Source of the DNA: Kangsaoukella pontilimi
GTDB taxonomy: Bacteria > Pseudomonadota > Alphaproteobacteria > Rhodobacterales > Rhodobacteraceae
Direction: 5' to 3'
Assembly: GCF_009830125.1 (NCBI RefSeq)
Contig: NZ_WUPT01000001.1
Location: 992,001 to 1,056,000, forward strand
Length of the DNA: 64,000 bases
Shown: piece after piece, positions 28,030 through 37,223 of the stretch
How the letters are laid out: every line of letters starts with the position of its first letter
Position numbering within the stretch: the stretch's first letter is position 1
The notes under the pieces: generated by a model
What the model was told of the DNA's origin: nothing
What the model saw: the letters and a program-made list of their open reading frames with translations, nothing else
Databases searched by the model: none
Translations under genes and position numbers: made by a program

Positions 28030-28694
28030 TCAAGCTCGACATTCTTTCCGACCCGGTCTGCCCCTGGTGCTATATCGGCAAGGCCAATCTGGACCGCGCG
28101 CTCGAAGCGGCGCCCGACCACCCCTTCGCCATCGAATGGCATCCGTTCCAGCTGAACCCCGACATGCCCGAAGGCGGCATGGACCGGCGCGCCTATCTTG
28201 AGGCCAAGTTCGGCGGCAAGGACGCGGCGGTGCAGGTCTATGCCCGGATAGCCGAGGCCGCCGAGGCGGCGGGTCTGAATATCGACTTCGGCAAGATCCA
28301 GACCACGCCGAATACCCTCGACGCGCATCGACTGATCCACTGGGCCGGGCTGGAGGGTCGCCAGACGGCGGCGGTGTCGCGGCTCTTCAAGGCCTATTTC
28401 GAAGAGGGTCTCGATATCGGGGACCGCGAAGTTCTTCTGGACATCGCCGAAGGCATCGAGCTCGACCGCGAGATGATCGCGCGCCTGTTCGACAGCGGCG
28501 CGGATCTCGACGATATCCGCGAGCGCGACGCCCACGCACGCGCCCGTGGCGTCACCGGCGTGCCCACCTTCGTCGTGGCGAACCAGCACGTGGTGCCCGG
28601 CGCGCAGCCGCCCGAGCTCTGGGCGCAGGTGATCGGGGAACTGCATCAGGCCATGGCCGCCGATCAGGACGACGGCACCGCCACCGGACAATGA
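28026..28694 (+). CDS. DsbA-family (FrnE-like) oxidoreductase
   Basis: Thioredoxin-fold protein of 222 residues without a signal peptide, so cytoplasmic. The redox motif CPWC is at residues 12-15 in DPVCPWCYIG, and the cis-proline loop GVTGVPTFV lies near residue 178. The length and the all-helical insert (about 60-150) match the FrnE/2-hydroxychromene-2-carboxylate isomerase-like branch. It is coupled by 4-bp overlaps to both the upstream ligase and the downstream transporter. Confidence 0.9.
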   Translation: MIKLDILSDPVCPWCYIGKANLDRALEAAPDHPFAIEWHPFQLNPDMPEGGMDRRAYLEAKFGGKDAAVQVYARIAEAAEAAGLNIDFGKIQTTPNTLDAHRLIHWAGLEGRQTAAVSRLFKAYFEEGLDIGDREVLLDIAEGIELDREMIARLFDSGADLDDIRERDAHARARGVTGVPTFVVANQHVVPGAQPPELWAQVIGELHQAMAADQDDGTATGQ

Positions 28695-29932
28695 GCGCCT
28701 CCGCCGACATCGCAGCGGCGCGCCCGTCGCGCGCGCCGGTCTCGCAACCCGAACTGATCGCGCTTGTAGCCATGCTGATGGCAACGGTGGCCTTTTCCAT
28801 TGACGCCATGCTGCCCGCCCTGCCCGCCATCGCGCGGGACGTGGCCGGGGGCGACCAGGCGCGGACGGCACTTGTCATCGCGGCCTTCATGCTGGGCATG
28901 GGGGCCGGCACGCTCTTTTCCGGGCCTCTCTCGGACGCCTTCGGGCGCCACCGGATCGCCACATGGGGGGCGGTGCTCTATATCGCGGCGGCTCTCGCTG
29001 GCGCCATGGCCGACAGCCTCGAGACGCTGATCGCCGCGCGCCTCGTGCAGGGCATCGGCGCAGCGGGGCCGCGGATCGTGGCGCTTGCCATCATCCGCGA
29101 TCTCTATTCCGGACGGCAGATGGCGCGGATCGTCAGCTTTACCATGACGGTCTTCGCGCTGGTCCCGGTCCTTGCGCCCAGCCTCGGCGCGGGGCTGGAA
29201 TGGGCCTTCGGCTGGCGCGGCATCTTTTTCGCCTTCGCGATCTTCTCGGCCCTCTCGATCCTCTGGCTCAGACTGCGCCTGCCCGAGACGCTGCCTGCCG
29301 AGAGCCGCCGTCCCTTCCGGCTGGCCATGCTGAAAGCGGGGCTGACCGAGATCGTGGCCCACGCCCAGGTGCGCCGCGCGACGGCGACGCAGGCGCTGAT
29401 CTATACGGTGCTTTTCGCCTGCCTTCTGTCCAGCCAGCCGGTCTTCGACATCACTTTCGATAGGGCGGCCACCTTTCCGCTCTGGTTCGGACTGGTTGCC
29501 GCCGTCTCGGCGGGCGGCAGCTTTCTGAATGCGCGGATTGTGGTCCGGCTGGGCATGCTCCGGGTGATCCGGGGCGCGCTCTCGGTCATGGCCGTCTACG
29601 CGGCGCTCTACCTCGCCCTTCTACTGACCACTGGAACCGCCCACGCGCTCGGCTTTCCGCTCTATCTTCTCTTGCTGATCGCGGGGTTTTCGCTGGCCGG
29701 GCTCTGCATCGGCAACCTGAACGCGCTCGCAATGCAGCCCCTTGGCCACATCGCCGGGCTGGCCGCATCCACCATCTCGGCGGTGGCGACGAGCGCGGGC
29801 GCGGTGATGGCCATCCCGGTCACGCTTCTCTTCGACGGCACGCCCCGCGCGGCGGCGATAGGCATTCTGGTGGCGACGGTGGCGGCGCTGACGCTGACCC
29901 GCCGCCTGACCGAGCCTGCCGAGCCTCTCTAA
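28691..29932 (+). CDS. MFS transporter, Bcr/CflA drug-efflux type
   Basis: A 413-residue membrane protein with twelve predicted helices. The N-terminal pattern (FSIDAMLPALPAIARDV) and GPLSDAFGRH loop are typical of Bcr/CflA drug:proton antiporters. The start overlaps the DsbA-family stop by 4 bp. The stop overlaps that of convergent mfd. Placing an exporter with an acyl-CoA ligase and a thiol oxidoreductase suggests disposal or detoxification of a small organic compound, but this is inference. Confidence 0.85.
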   Translation: MSASADIAAARPSRAPVSQPELIALVAMLMATVAFSIDAMLPALPAIARDVAGGDQARTALVIAAFMLGMGAGTLFSGPLSDAFGRHRIATWGAVLYIAAALAGAMADSLETLIAARLVQGIGAAGPRIVALAIIRDLYSGRQMARIVSFTMTVFALVPVLAPSLGAGLEWAFGWRGIFFAFAIFSALSILWLRLRLPETLPAESRRPFRLAMLKAGLTEIVAHAQVRRATATQALIYTVLFACLLSSQPVFDITFDRAATFPLWFGLVAAVSAGGSFLNARIVVRLGMLRVIRGALSVMAVYAALYLALLLTTGTAHALGFPLYLLLLIAGFSLAGLCIGNLNALAMQPLGHIAGLAASTISAVATSAGAVMAIPVTLLFDGTPRAAAIGILVATVAALTLTRRLTEPAEPL

Positions 29933-32900
29933 CCCTTGGGCGCCTGCCGCCCGCCTGCCCGCGCCTTCTTGGCCAGATCCTGCGCCACGGCAAAGGCACC
30001 CTGTATCCGGTCCTTGGTCTTCGTCCAGTCGCGGCGCACGATGATCTTGTTGTCCTTCACCTTGGCCAGACCCTTCTGATCCTTGATGAAGTCCACCAGA
30101 CCTTCGGGGTTCGGGAACTTGTCGTTGTGGAACTGGATGGTCGCGCCTTTCGGCCCCGTGTCCAGCTTGGCGATATGCGCCTTCTTGCACTCGGCCTTGA
30201 TGCGGACGACCAGCAGAAGCGTGTTCACTTCCTTGGGCAGCTTCCCGAAGCGGTCGATCAGTTCGGCGGCGAAGCTTTCCAGCTCCACCTTGGACGACAG
30301 CTCCGAAAGGCGACGATAGAGTCCCAGCCGCACGTCGAGATCCGGCACATACTCTTCCGGGATCAGGACCGGCACGCCCAGATTGATCTGCGGCGCCCAC
30401 TGGTCGTCGGCCTCGCTCAGCCCCTCCAACTCGCCCGCCTTGATCTTGGCAATCGCCTCTTCCAGCATTGACTGGTAGAGTTCGTAGCCGACCTCGCGGA
30501 TATTGCCGGACTGCTCTTCGCCCAGAAGGTTGCCCGCCCCCCGGATATCGAGGTCCTGACTGGCGAGCGCAAAGCCAGCGCCGAGGCTGTCGAGCGAGCC
30601 GAGCACCCTGAGCCGCTTTTCCGCCTGCGGCGTCAGCTTGGCGCGGGGCTTCCGCGTCAGATAGGCATAGGCACGGGTCTTGGACCGGCCCACGCGCCCC
30701 CGGATCTGGTAAAGCTGCGCAAGGCCGAACATGTCGGCGCGGTGAACGATCATGGTGTTGGCGGTCGGGATATCGAGGCCCGATTCCACGATGGTCGTCG
30801 CCATAAGCACGTCGAACTTGCCGTCGTAAAAAGCGTTCATCCGGTCGTCCAGCTCGCCCGCCGCCATCTGACCATGGGCGATGACGTAAGTGACCTCGGG
30901 CACGTTGTCCTTCAGCCACTCCTCCATCTCGGGCAGGTCGCTGACGCGGGGCACCACGAAGAAGGACTGACCGCCCCGGTAATGCTCGCGCAGAAGCGCC
31001 TCGCGGATGGTGATCGTGTCGAACTCGCTGACATAGGTGCGGATCGCCAGACGGTCGACGGGGGGCGTGCCGATTATCGACAGATCCCGCACGCCCGTAA
31101 GCGACAGTTGCAGCGTGCGCGGAATGGGCGTCGCGGTCAGGGTCAGGACGTGGATGTCCGAGCGGAGCTGTTTCAGCCGCTCCTTGTGGTTCACGCCGAA
31201 ATGCTGCTCTTCGTCGATGATCAGCAGGCCGAGGTTCTTGAACCGGACCCCTTTGGCCAGAACCGCATGGGTGCCGATGACGATATCCACCTCGCCCCGC
31301 GAGAGGCCGTCGCGCGTCGCTGCCGCCTCCTTGGCCGAGACGAAGCGCGAGAGTTGCCGCACATTGACCGGAAAGCCCCGGAACCGCTCCTTGAAGGCCT
31401 TGGCGTGCTGACGCGCCAAGAGCGTCGTCGGCGCGATGATCGCCACCTGCGCGCCCGACATCGCGGCAACGAAGGCCGCGCGCATCGCCACCTCGGTCTT
31501 GCCGAAACCGACATCGCCGCAGACAAGCCGGTCCATCGGACGCCCCGAGGCGAGGTCGTCGAACGTGTCCGCGATGGCGCGCAGCTGGTCGTCGGTCTCT
31601 TCATAGGGGAAGCGCGCGGCGAAGGCGTCATACATGCCGTCGGGCGGCGTCAGGATCGGCGCGCGCCTCAGATGCCGCTCGGCGGCGATACGGATCAGCC
31701 GGTCCGCGATCTCGCGGATACGTTCTTTCAGCCGGGCCTTCTTGGCCTGCCACGCCCCGCCGCCCAGCTTGTCGAGCAGCCCCTCCTCGTGGCCGTACCG
31801 GCTGAGGAGTTCGATATTCTCGACCGGCAGGAACAGCCGGTCCCCGCCCGCGTATTCGAGCAGAAGGCATTCATGCGGCGCTCCAAGCGCCTCGATCACC
31901 TCCATGCCCTTGTACCGCCCGACGCCGTGGTCGACATGGACAACCAGGTCGCCGGGGGAAAGCGTCTGGTGCTCGGTCAGGAAGTTCTCGGCCCGGCGCT
32001 TCTTCTTGGTCTGGCGGATCAGCCGGTCGCCAAGGACGTCCTGTTCCGAGATGACCGTCAGCCCGTCCGGCCCGGTGAAGCCGTGATCCAGCGCCCAGAC
32101 CGCAAGAAGCAGCCCGCCTTGGCCCTCCGGCACGTCGCGCCAGTCGTCGATCAGCGTGGCGCCTGCGACGCCCTCGTCCTCCATCAGGCCCGACAGACGC
32201 TCACGCGCGCCCTCGGAATAGGAGGCGATGATCACCTGCCCCTCTTTCCGCCGCGCCTCCACATGCGACGCCAACGCTCCAAAGAGGCTGACCTGCTCTT
32301 GCTGGCGCTCGGGCGCGAAATCCCGTCCGATCCGCCCGCCCGCGTCGATCACGCCGGGGCCGGTCGGCTGCGGCAGCGCGGTGAAATAGAGCAGACGGCG
32401 CCCGTCGGTAACCGTCTGCCAGGCGGCATCGTCAAGGTAGAGCCCCGATGGCGGCGCGGGCTTGTAGACGCTGTCCATCCGCCCCTTGGCCGTCATCGCC
32501 TCGCGCCGCGTGTCGTACTGATCCGCGATGCTCTCCCACCGGGCAAGGCGCGCGGGCGTGATCTCGTCATCCAGCGTCACCGGCGCGTCGGGCAGATAGT
32601 CGAACAGCGTCTCCAGCCGCTCGTGGAAGAAGGGCAGCCAGTGCTCGATCCCCTGATGCTTCCGACCGGCGCTCACCGCCTCATAGAGCGGATCGTCGGT
32701 GCCGGCGGCGCCGAATTCCAGCCGGTAGTTCTGCCGGAACCGGGTAATGGCCGCATCGTCGAGGATGACCTCCGAGACCGGCGCAAGCTCGACCATGTCG
32801 AGGGGCTCGGTCGTTCGCTGGGTGCCGGGATCGAAGCGCTTCGCGCCGTCCAGCACGTCCCCGAACAGGTCCAGCCGGACCGGACCGCCCTCGCCCGGCG

Positions 32901-33396
32901 GATAGATGTCGATGATACCGCCCCGGATCGCGTAATCGCCCGGCTCGGCGACGGTGGGCGACTGGGTGAAACCCATGCGGACAAGGAACGCCCTCAGCCC
33001 CGCCTCGTCGATCCGGTCACCCACGCGGGCGGTGAATGCCGCCTCGCGGAGCGTCTCGCGCGCAGGCACGCGCTGCGTGGCGGCGTTGAGCGTCGTCAGC
33101 AGGACGAACCGCCTCGGCATCCCGTGGACCAGCCCCGCCAGCGTCGCCATCCGCGCCGCCGAGATATCGGCATTGGGCGACACCCGGTCATAGGGCAGAC
33201 AGTCCCAGGCGGGGAAGGTCACCACGGGCAGGGACGGCGCGAAGAAGGCCAGCGCATCCCGCATCGCGGCCAGCCGCTTGTCGTCCCGCGCGATATGCAT
33301 GACAGGCCCGCCCGCCTGATCCAGTTCGGACAGGAGCCGCGTTGCGTCGAACCCCTCGGGCGCGCCGCTGACGATGACATGATCGGGGCCAGACAT
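29929..33396 (-). CDS. mfd: Transcription-repair coupling factor Mfd
   Basis: ATP-driven translocase that removes stalled RNA polymerase and recruits UvrA. The protein has 1155 residues, of family length: UvrB-homology module at the N-terminus, RNA-polymerase-interaction domain around 480-560 (GDLVVHVDHGVGRYKG), then a RecG-like helicase with Walker A in GDVGFGKTEVA, Walker B DEEQ (in IIDEEQHFGV), LTATPIPRTL and the QIRGRVGRS motif, and a C-terminal domain. Stop codons overlap convergently with the MFS gene. Confidence 0.97.
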   Translation of the reverse strand: MSGPDHVIVSGAPEGFDATRLLSELDQAGGPVMHIARDDKRLAAMRDALAFFAPSLPVVTFPAWDCLPYDRVSPNADISAARMATLAGLVHGMPRRFVLLTTLNAATQRVPARETLREAAFTARVGDRIDEAGLRAFLVRMGFTQSPTVAEPGDYAIRGGIIDIYPPGEGGPVRLDLFGDVLDGAKRFDPGTQRTTEPLDMVELAPVSEVILDDAAITRFRQNYRLEFGAAGTDDPLYEAVSAGRKHQGIEHWLPFFHERLETLFDYLPDAPVTLDDEITPARLARWESIADQYDTRREAMTAKGRMDSVYKPAPPSGLYLDDAAWQTVTDGRRLLYFTALPQPTGPGVIDAGGRIGRDFAPERQQEQVSLFGALASHVEARRKEGQVIIASYSEGARERLSGLMEDEGVAGATLIDDWRDVPEGQGGLLLAVWALDHGFTGPDGLTVISEQDVLGDRLIRQTKKKRRAENFLTEHQTLSPGDLVVHVDHGVGRYKGMEVIEALGAPHECLLLEYAGGDRLFLPVENIELLSRYGHEEGLLDKLGGGAWQAKKARLKERIREIADRLIRIAAERHLRRAPILTPPDGMYDAFAARFPYEETDDQLRAIADTFDDLASGRPMDRLVCGDVGFGKTEVAMRAAFVAAMSGAQVAIIAPTTLLARQHAKAFKERFRGFPVNVRQLSRFVSAKEAAATRDGLSRGEVDIVIGTHAVLAKGVRFKNLGLLIIDEEQHFGVNHKERLKQLRSDIHVLTLTATPIPRTLQLSLTGVRDLSIIGTPPVDRLAIRTYVSEFDTITIREALLREHYRGGQSFFVVPRVSDLPEMEEWLKDNVPEVTYVIAHGQMAAGELDDRMNAFYDGKFDVLMATTIVESGLDIPTANTMIVHRADMFGLAQLYQIRGRVGRSKTRAYAYLTRKPRAKLTPQAEKRLRVLGSLDSLGAGFALASQDLDIRGAGNLLGEEQSGNIREVGYELYQSMLEEAIAKIKAGELEGLSEADDQWAPQINLGVPVLIPEEYVPDLDVRLGLYRRLSELSSKVELESFAAELIDRFGKLPKEVNTLLLVVRIKAECKKAHIAKLDTGPKGATIQFHNDKFPNPEGLVDFIKDQKGLAKVKDNKIIVRRDWTKTKDRIQGAFAVAQDLAKKARAGGRQAPKG

Positions 33397-33441
33397 GGGC
33401 GGTCAGGTGCCTTGCCCCCGCCCGGCTGTCAACGGCTTTCG

Positions 33442-33978
33442 TCAGTTCGGGAAAGGCACCACGTGCAGATTCCGGTACATGCCGAACATGGCCGTGACGA
33501 AGATCGACACGACGCCCAGCATCTGGGTCATCATCCGGTGGGTCATCAGGCGGCGGATCAGGTCGCGCCCGGCAGGCGCGGTGGCGCGGATCTTCCGCGA
33601 CGTCCAGACCGACAGAAGCCCGAGGATCGTCATCGGCAGCGCCAGAAACAGCGTGGCCTGTGCGAATTCCACGTCATAGAGCACCGCCATAACGCCCAAA
33701 CCGGTCAGCACCGCCGAGCCGAACAGGATCAGCCAGACGCCCGAGACCTCGGCGATATAGAGGATGCGATTGACGTTGACCCGGACAAGGTCCTGCAGGT
33801 CGGCCATAGCCTCGCCCGCATCGTCCTTGTCGCGCCGCGCGCGCAGGATCATGTCGAAAGGCACGCCCAGAACCCAGTGGCTGACCGATGACCACAGCAC
33901 GGCCAGCGCGATCCAATACCAGAGATTGGAAAAGGATCGCATGTCGATGACTTCGAAAACGGTATCGTACCAGCTCAC
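33442..33978 (-). CDS. Membrane protein of unknown role (Rhodobacteraceae family)
   Basis: A 178-residue protein beginning MSWYDTVFEVIDMRSFSNLW, with four hydrophobic segments (about 20-40, 78-100, 103-125 and 150-170) separated by basic loops. I recall close relatives in Rhodobacteraceae labelled component of SufBCD complex, but nothing in the sequence supports an iron-sulfur role and no suf gene is nearby. It lies 45 bp upstream of mfd in the same direction, and divergent from hemB. Confidence 0.7.
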   Translation of the reverse strand: MSWYDTVFEVIDMRSFSNLWYWIALAVLWSSVSHWVLGVPFDMILRARRDKDDAGEAMADLQDLVRVNVNRILYIAEVSGVWLILFGSAVLTGLGVMAVLYDVEFAQATLFLALPMTILGLLSVWTSRKIRATAPAGRDLIRRLMTHRMMTQMLGVVSIFVTAMFGMYRNLHVVPFPN

Positions 33979-34095
33979 GCCTTGCCTCTCGGGGTCGGTT
34001 TTTCCGGGACACTAGGCAAAGGGCCAAGGCTTGACCAGTGTTCACCCGGCGGCTACCGCAATTGGAGACGAAACCGTGCAGAAAGACCGCGATCC

Positions 34096-35091
34096 ATGAC
34101 GACTGGCTCCTTCCCGGCAACGCGCTTCCGGCGCACCAAGACCAAGGACGCGATGCGCCGGCTCGTCCGCGAGACGGGGTTCAGCGTGGACGACCTGATC
34201 TGGCCGATCTTTCTGAGGGATGGCGAGGACGACGAGACACCCGTGGCCTCGATGCCGGGCGTGTCGCGCCTGACGGTGGACCGGGCGGTCAAAGCGGCGG
34301 AAGAGGCCGCACGTCTCGGCATCCCGGCGATCTGCCTCTTTCCCTATACCGACATCTCGCTTAAGACCGAGCTCTGCGAAGAGGCGTGGAACCCCGATAA
34401 CCTGTCGAACCGCACCACCCGCGCGATCAAGGACGCGGTGCCCGAGATCGTCGTGATGACCGACGTGGCGCTCGACCCTTACAACATCAACGGCCATGAC
34501 GGGATCGTCCGCGACGGCATCATCGTGAACGACGAGTCCGTCGAGGCGCTGGTGCGGATGGCACTGGCGCAGGCGGCAGCGGGCGCCGATATTCTCGGGC
34601 CGTCCGACATGATGGACGGGCGGATCGGCGCGATGCGCAAGGCGCTGGAAAGCGCGGGATATCAGGATGTTGCGATCCTGTCCTACAGCGCCAAATACGC
34701 CTCGGCCTTCTATGGCCCGTTCCGCGACGCGGTCGGCGCCTCCGGCCTTCTGACCGGCGACAAGAAGACCTACCAGATGGACCCCGGCAATACCGACGAG
34801 GCGCTGCGCCTGATCGAGCGCGACCTCAACGAAGGGGCCGATATGGTCATGGTGAAACCCGGAATGCCCTATCTCGACATCTGCCGGCGCGTGTCGGAAC
34901 GCTTCAACGCGCCCCTCTTCGCCTATCAGGTGTCCGGCGAATACGCGATGATCCGCGCGGCGGCGGAGAACGGCTGGATCGACGGCGAACGGGCCATGCT
35001 CGAAAGCCTGATGGCGTTCAAGCGCGCGGGCTGCGACGGCATCCTCACATATTTCGCCCCCGAAGTGGCCCGGCTTCTGGCCAGGGGCTGA
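34096..35091 (+). CDS. hemB: Delta-aminolevulinic acid dehydratase HemB
   Basis: Condenses two 5-aminolevulinate molecules to porphobilinogen for heme and, where present, bacteriochlorophyll. It has 331 residues from the ATG at 34096. The two Schiff-base lysines are in LSYSAKYASAFYG and MVMVKPGMPY. In the segment that carries the zinc-binding cysteines in E. coli and human enzymes this protein reads DVALDPYNINGHDG, so the cysteines are absent and the enzyme should not depend on catalytic zinc, as reported for Rhodobacter capsulatus. Confidence 0.97.
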   Translation: MTTGSFPATRFRRTKTKDAMRRLVRETGFSVDDLIWPIFLRDGEDDETPVASMPGVSRLTVDRAVKAAEEAARLGIPAICLFPYTDISLKTELCEEAWNPDNLSNRTTRAIKDAVPEIVVMTDVALDPYNINGHDGIVRDGIIVNDESVEALVRMALAQAAAGADILGPSDMMDGRIGAMRKALESAGYQDVAILSYSAKYASAFYGPFRDAVGASGLLTGDKKTYQMDPGNTDEALRLIERDLNEGADMVMVKPGMPYLDICRRVSERFNAPLFAYQVSGEYAMIRAAAENGWIDGERAMLESLMAFKRAGCDGILTYFAPEVARLLARG

Positions 35092-35114
35092 CGGCGGAAC
35101 ACGCCACTTTCGGA

Positions 35115-35169
35115 CTTTCTTCTTGGAGAAAATACTCCGAGGGGGTCCGGGGGAGCAGCGCTCCCCCGG
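35115..35169. repeat. Dispersed motif copy 2 plus perfect hairpin after hemB
   Basis: 35115-35137 is the reverse complement of the motif at 19054 with one extra base. It is followed by a perfect 10-bp inverted repeat, CCGGGGGAGC (35147-35156) and GCTCCCCCGG (35160-35169), loop AGC. There is no T-tract, but the hairpin lies between convergent hemB and the DUF481 gene and may end transcription. Confidence 0.5.
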
Positions 35170-35215
35170 TCGGTCGACGCGCCCGTCAGGGCGCGGCGAA
35201 ACAAGGCGCGAAGGC

Positions 35216-36040
35216 TTACTCGAAGTTGTAGACGAGCGACACACCGAAGGTGTTGTCGGTCGACTTGAAGCCCGGCTGCGGGTCGGTGTGGTACTCGGTC
35301 TCGACACTCGTCCGAAGCGCCAGCGTCTCGGTCATCGAGACGTTGAGACCGAGATCGTTCAGCACGACCGTATCGCTCTCCGACCAGACGACATCGGTGT
35401 CGTTGGTGACATACATCGTGTCGCTCAGACGGTTCAGATAGTTCGATTCCAGCACGATCGCGCCTTCCTCGAAGTCACCGTCCACCGCGGCGTCCAGATC
35501 GGCCACGCGGTAGCCCGGGCCACCCTGCACGGTCCACTGGATGTCGCTCGTGTCATAGATGCGGTAACCCGCACCAAAGCCCACGAATGTGTCGGTCTCG
35601 AAGGCCGAGAACTCGTCGACGGTGCCCTGCACGGTGGCGAAGGCGAAGACGCGGGGCGTCAGGTCGCGGGTATATTCGAGGTCATAGAACAGGCTCTCTT
35701 CGGTCTTGGTGCCGTCGGTTTCGCCGTAGGCATAGTTCAGTTCCAGCGACACGCCGTTGGTGCCGTCGTACCAGATCAGGTCGGTCCCGATGCCGACATC
35801 GGCATTATCGCTGTTGCCGCTCGCTGCAGTGGCGCGGACAGCGGCCGAGCCCGAGAAGCCGAGGGGCCGGCCCTCGTTTCCGAATTCGCCAAGGTCGCGC
35901 TCGAAATCGTCTTCGATCTCTTCGCGCAGGTCCTCGTTCAGGTCCGACGCGTTGGCACCGTCGAACGCGGTCTGCGCCATGGCGGTATGCGCCAAGAAAA
36001 GCGTCGCGATCGAGGTGGTGATCAGGAGTTTGCGTTGCAT
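35216..36040 (-). CDS. DUF481-family outer-membrane beta-barrel protein
   Basis: A 274-residue exported protein: signal peptide 1-22 (AMA|Q), an acidic helical stretch (about 30-52), then alternating beta strands to the end, closing with LVYNFE. The aromatic and acidic strand pattern (ELNYAYGETDGTKTEESLFYDLEY) is typical of DUF481 (YdiY-like) barrels. It is monocistronic and divergent from a SYLF-type lipoprotein gene. The function is unknown; a salt- or acid-induced role is known for enterobacterial members only. Confidence 0.85.
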   Translation of the reverse strand: MQRKLLITTSIATLFLAHTAMAQTAFDGANASDLNEDLREEIEDDFERDLGEFGNEGRPLGFSGSAAVRATAASGNSDNADVGIGTDLIWYDGTNGVSLELNYAYGETDGTKTEESLFYDLEYTRDLTPRVFAFATVQGTVDEFSAFETDTFVGFGAGYRIYDTSDIQWTVQGGPGYRVADLDAAVDGDFEEGAIVLESNYLNRLSDTMYVTNDTDVVWSESDTVVLNDLGLNVSMTETLALRTSVETEYHTDPQPGFKSTDNTFGVSLVYNFE

Positions 36041-36261
36041 GATTTGCCCTTTACTCGGTTACAATGAACAATTGGGCGCGCGCAGATATCCGCGCCCGCC
36101 GGAGGGTCAACGAAACACGTCACGCTTCGGTCTCAAGCGGATGGGGATTTTTCCCCTGTATCGGCGGATATCCACCGGTCGCGAGGGCCGGATGCCCGAT
36201 TCCCGTGCACCTCTCGGGAACGTGAAACGGCGAAGTGTCGCGGAAACGGACGCTATAGAGG

Positions 36262-36290
36262 GTGACACCGAAGGCGCATTCCCCTATAAT
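36262..36290 (+). promoter_or_regulatory. Strong sigma-70 promoter of the SYLF-type lipoprotein gene
   Basis: GTGACA (36262-36267) and a perfect TATAAT (36285-36290) are 17 bp apart. A start near 36297 gives a leader of about 58 nt. This is the best sigma-70 match noticed in the window. The rest of the 313-bp divergent spacer (36041-36354) holds no supported gene. Confidence 0.75.
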
Positions 36291-36354
36291 TTGGGGCGAA
36301 TGGCCAGATAAGGCCGTCATTGAGGCAACACGATCTAGAAAAAGGGCAGACCCC

Positions 36355-36912
36355 ATGACACGCATCCCCCGCCGTGCGCTCCTCAGCGGAGCAGCCGCGA
36401 CCCTTGGCCTTGCCGCCTGCGGCAACGGCGTCGGTTCGCCGGGCGCCGCCAATATCGACGCCCGCGTCGCCAACACGCTCGCCTATCTCGCGAACCAGTA
36501 TCCCGGCACCAACGACCTGAACGACAAGGCCGTGGGCAAGCTGGTCATGCCGCTCATCACCGAGGCGTCCTTCGGCTTCGGCGGTGCCTACGGGCGCGGC
36601 GCGCTTCTGGTGAACGACATCACCGTCGACTACTACAGCGCCACGCAGGCCAGCTTCGGCATTCAGGCCGGCGCGCAGCAATACAGCCACGTGCTCTATT
36701 TCATGACGGAAGAGGCACTGGCCGAGTTCCGCGCCTCGTCCGGCTGGGCCGCGGGTGCCGATGTGGAATACGCGGTGAACGACCGGGGCGGCAACCTCTC
36801 GGCCGAGACCACGACCGTCCTCGCCCCCGTCATCGCCGTCGTCTTCGGTCAGGCCGGGCTTCTGGCGGGCGCTTCGGTTGAAGGCACGAAATACACGCGC
36901 ATCATCCCCTGA
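36355..36912 (+). CDS. YSC84/SYLF-domain lipoprotein
   Basis: A 185-residue exported protein: a twin-arginine-like start (RIPRRALLSG), a hydrophobic stretch and a lipobox LAAC with the cysteine at residue 22. The mature part matches the SYLF/YSC84 lipid-binding pattern: a conserved ALLVN-type strand after GGAYGRG, DYYSATQASFGIQAGAQ, and a C-terminal VFGQAGLLAGASVEGTKYTRI. SYLF domains bind phosphoinositides in eukaryotes; the bacterial role is unknown. The ATG at 36355 is chosen for the signal peptide. It has its own strong promoter and terminator. Confidence 0.88.
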   Translation: MTRIPRRALLSGAAATLGLAACGNGVGSPGAANIDARVANTLAYLANQYPGTNDLNDKAVGKLVMPLITEASFGFGGAYGRGALLVNDITVDYYSATQASFGIQAGAQQYSHVLYFMTEEALAEFRASSGWAAGADVEYAVNDRGGNLSAETTTVLAPVIAVVFGQAGLLAGASVEGTKYTRIIP

Positions 36913-36937
36913 TCCGCGACGACGCCACGCGGATCAC

Positions 36938-36968
36938 GGGCGGTGCCAACCGGCGCCGCCCTTTTTTT
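36938..36968 (+). terminator. Rho-independent terminator of the SYLF gene
   Basis: A 10-bp stem, GGGCGGTGCC (36938-36947) and GGCGCCGCCC (36952-36961) with one internal T-C mismatch, and loop AACC, followed by seven T. It lies 25 bp after the stop. Confidence 0.9.
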
Positions 36969-37223
36969 CTGTCTCGGTACTCGGTTGGAAGGATGACGGC
37001 GCCGCCATCTCTGGCGTGAACCCGGATCGTCTTGCCCGGAGGGGTGTCCGGGCCGTTCGAACGCGACTCCCCTCGGCGCTTTGCGGGCGCTGTCTCGGGG
37101 GCCGGATGTCATCGGTACAAGCGGCGTTCCGCACCGCAGGGAAGCTTCGGGTGACGGGAATACGGCACGCGCCCTCAGAAACGGTAACCGATGCGCGCGA
37201 GCACCCGCGTGCCCTGGCAACGC
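36969..37223. other. Spacer between terminator and MFS gene
   Basis: No supported gene. It contains one small perfect hairpin, CCCGGA/TCCGGG, near 37028-37045. On the minus strand a few codons ending ARIGYRF-stop at about 37176 resemble the end of an outer-membrane barrel, but only about a dozen codons look plausible, so it is not called. Confidence 0.4.

Noticed and set aside
30742-33891. 1049-codon rightward open frame
   Set aside because: Antisense to mfd, which has all helicase motifs; the composition is that of a shadow frame.
37176-37223. Minus-strand codons ending ARIGYRF-stop, like the end of an outer-membrane barrel
   Set aside because: Only about twelve codons look plausible and upstream the frame runs into the MFS gene in another reading; probably chance.
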